A stretch of DNA of 8,071 nt from positions 1 to 8,071 of the forward strand of contig JAEWEH010000161.1 of assembly GCA_023389535.1 (NCBI GenBank), in the 5' to 3' direction. This stretch comes from Pseudomonadota bacterium (lineage in GTDB: Bacteria > Pseudomonadota > Gammaproteobacteria > Burkholderiales > Burkholderiaceae_B). This document shows, one piece after another, positions 6,738-8,071 of the stretch. Each line of letters opens with the position of its first letter. Positions within the stretch are counted from its first letter, which is position 1. Below the pieces are notes generated by a model. That model made no database searches and had not been told where the DNA came from. It saw only the letters and a program-made list of their open reading frames with translations. A program made the position numbers and the translations under genes.

Positions 6738-8071
6738 AGATCCTGACCAGCGGTCCAGGATTCTTCAGGTACATCTTCCTGATCGCATCGGCGGCCCAGT
6801 AGGCCAGTGCGCCGACCGTGCCCGTGGGGTTGTATCCCGCGTTTTGCGGAAAAGCGGAAGCGCCCACGACGAAGACATTGGGCACATCCCAGCTTTGCAG
6901 GTAGCGGTTGACGACACTGGTGCGCGGATCATTTCCCATGACCGCACCGCCGGTATTGTGGGTGGTCTGATAAGGCACGATGGAGTAGTGGCCTTTTCTT
7001 TCCTTGATATTGATCGAGCGCGGATTCATGGCCTTGGCGATCTGGGCCGCTTTGGCGGTCAGGTAGTCCGACATGGTGTGCTCGTTATCCTGGAAATCGA
7101 AGGTCAGGCGTAGCAAAGGATTGCCGTAGAAGTCCCGATACGTCGGATCCAGATCCAGATAACAGTTGCGATAGCTCATGACACTACCGTGCGTTGCGAT
7201 CGCTACGCTCTTCAGATAGTTTTCCGCCATGGCGGTCTTCCATCCGTTGCCCCAGGTCGGGGTGTCTTTGGGCAGATGGTGCTGCAAGATGGGGCGGCCC
7301 CCTGTCGTCCACAGCGCAATATAGCCACCGCCTATGAAGCCCTCCGGGCCATGATCGAAATTGTCGCCATTGAACTCATCGATGGCTTGCCCCAAGGCGC
7401 CGGCGCCCATGTAAGGGTTCATGATTTCGTCGACGAAGACCTCCACGGACGACGTGATCTGGTAGGCATAGTTGCGGCCGGTCACGCCGGTATTGGCAAC
7501 CGGGTCATAGGGTTGGCCTATTCCCGACAGCAGCAACAGGTGGACGTTATGCTGCGCGAAGGCGCACAGTATGACCAGTTCGGCGGGTTGTTCGTATTCC
7601 TTGCCCTCCAGGTCCACGTAGATCACGCCGCTTGCTTTCTTGCCCGTTGAATCGAGCTTGACGCGGGTGACGTCGCAGCCTGTCCGATAAGAGAAGTTAT
7701 CTTTCTTCAACAGCACGGGAAGTATGGTGCTCTGCGGTGATGCCTTGGAGTAATTGCCACAGCCGAACCATTCACAGAAGCCGCAGTAGGTACATTGCCC
7801 CATCTGTACGCCCAAAGGGTTCAGATAGGGCCGCGACGCATTCGCGGCTGGCGCTGGAAATGGCCGGTAGCCCAATTCCTTGGCCGCCTTGTCGAACAAC
7901 AGTGTGCCGGCGCTGCGCACCAGCGGCGGCAATGGGTAGTCGCGCGATCGCCGGCCTTCGAAGGGATTGCCGTCAGCCTGCACCACCCCGTCCAGATTGC
8001 CGGCCTTGCCCGAAATGCCACACAGATATTCGAAGCGATCATAGTAGGGCTCGAGCTCGTCATATGTGACA
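6736..8071 (-). CDS. GMC-family FAD dehydrogenase, gluconate 2-dehydrogenase large-subunit type, partial
   Basis: C-terminal 444 residues of an FAD-dependent GMC oxidoreductase. The frame is open to the right edge, past the GTG at 7986, and translates there as VTYDELEPYYDRFEYLCGIS, a sequence typical of the family interior, so the start and the N-terminal FAD-binding Rossmann motif lie outside the window. Numbering from the edge, four cysteines C93, C96, C99 and C104 (CTYCGFCEWFGC) sit where related membrane dehydrogenases bind a [3Fe-4S] cluster. The C-terminal catalytic region has H371 in TTHNTGG and N414 in GYNPTGT, the His/Asn pair of GMC enzymes, within the second FAD-binding stretch (about 400-430). 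The enzyme would oxidise a sugar, sugar acid, polyol or alcohol in the periplasm and pass electrons to the triheme cytochrome 10 nt downstream. The substrate cannot be read from the sequence. A small twin-arginine subunit usually precedes this gene and may lie beyond the right edge. Confidence 0.9.
   Translation of the reverse strand, partial: VTYDELEPYYDRFEYLCGISGKAGNLDGVVQADGNPFEGRRSRDYPLPPLVRSAGTLLFDKAAKELGYRPFPAPAANASRPYLNPLGVQMGQCTYCGFCEWFGCGNYSKASPQSTILPVLLKKDNFSYRTGCDVTRVKLDSTGKKASGVIYVDLEGKEYEQPAELVILCAFAQHNVHLLLLSGIGQPYDPVANTGVTGRNYAYQITSSVEVFVDEIMNPYMGAGALGQAIDEFNGDNFDHGPEGFIGGGYIALWTTGGRPILQHHLPKDTPTWGNGWKTAMAENYLKSVAIATHGSVMSYRNCYLDLDPTYRDFYGNPLLRLTFDFQDNEHTMSDYLTAKAAQIAKAMNPRSINIKERKGHYSIVPYQTTHNTGGAVMGNDPRTSVVNRYLQSWDVPNVFVVGASAFPQNAGYNPTGTVGALAYWAADAIRKMYLKNPGPLVRI

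Noticed and set aside
6736..7986. The GTG at 7986 as the true start of a short, 416-residue dehydrogenase
   Set aside because: The same frame stays open upstream to the window edge and encodes conserved GMC sequence there (VTYDELEPYYDRFEYLCG), so the gene continues beyond the window.

Overview
The window is a GC-rich, tightly packed stretch in which every supportable gene lies on the minus strand, so transcription runs from the right edge to the left edge. The gene content suggests an aerobic Gram-negative proteobacterium with periplasmic cytochrome c maturation and Tat export. Protein style and base composition would suit a betaproteobacterium of the Burkholderiales, but that taxonomic guess is an inference from general appearance and not from a marker gene.

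In transcription order (right to left) the genes are: (1) the C-terminal 444 residues of a GMC-family FAD dehydrogenase of the gluconate 2-dehydrogenase large-subunit type (6736-8071, N-terminus outside the window); (2) a secreted triheme cytochrome c of the gluconate/alcohol dehydrogenase cytochrome subunit type (5445-6725); (3) actA, a membrane-anchored pentaheme cytochrome c (4784-5434); (4) actB, a Tat-exported fusion of a molybdopterin-oxidoreductase-like domain and a four-cluster ferredoxin-like domain (1802-4738); (5) actC, a ten-helix NrfD-like membrane protein (355-1809); (6) the N-terminal part of actD, a DUF3341 membrane protein that runs off the left edge (1-358). Spacers are 10, 10 and 45 nt, and then there are two short overlaps (8 and 4 nt), so this reads as one operon. 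No promoter, terminator, RNA gene, repeat, mobile element or CRISPR array was recognised.

Genes 3-6 are the core of Alternative Complex III (ACIII), a quinol:cytochrome c or quinol:oxidase oxidoreductase that replaces the bc1 complex in many bacteria. Genes 1-2 are a periplasmic sugar, sugar-acid or alcohol dehydrogenase with its own electron-transfer cytochrome, which in characterised relatives reduces ubiquinone. The notable point is that both modules sit in one apparent operon: a substrate dehydrogenase feeding the quinone pool (or feeding ActA directly) is linked with the quinol-oxidising complex. Eight c-type hemes (3 + 5) and at least four Fe-S clusters are encoded in the window. What lies beyond the edges would settle much of the interpretation: a dehydrogenase small subunit on the right, and actE/actF and perhaps a terminal oxidase on the left.
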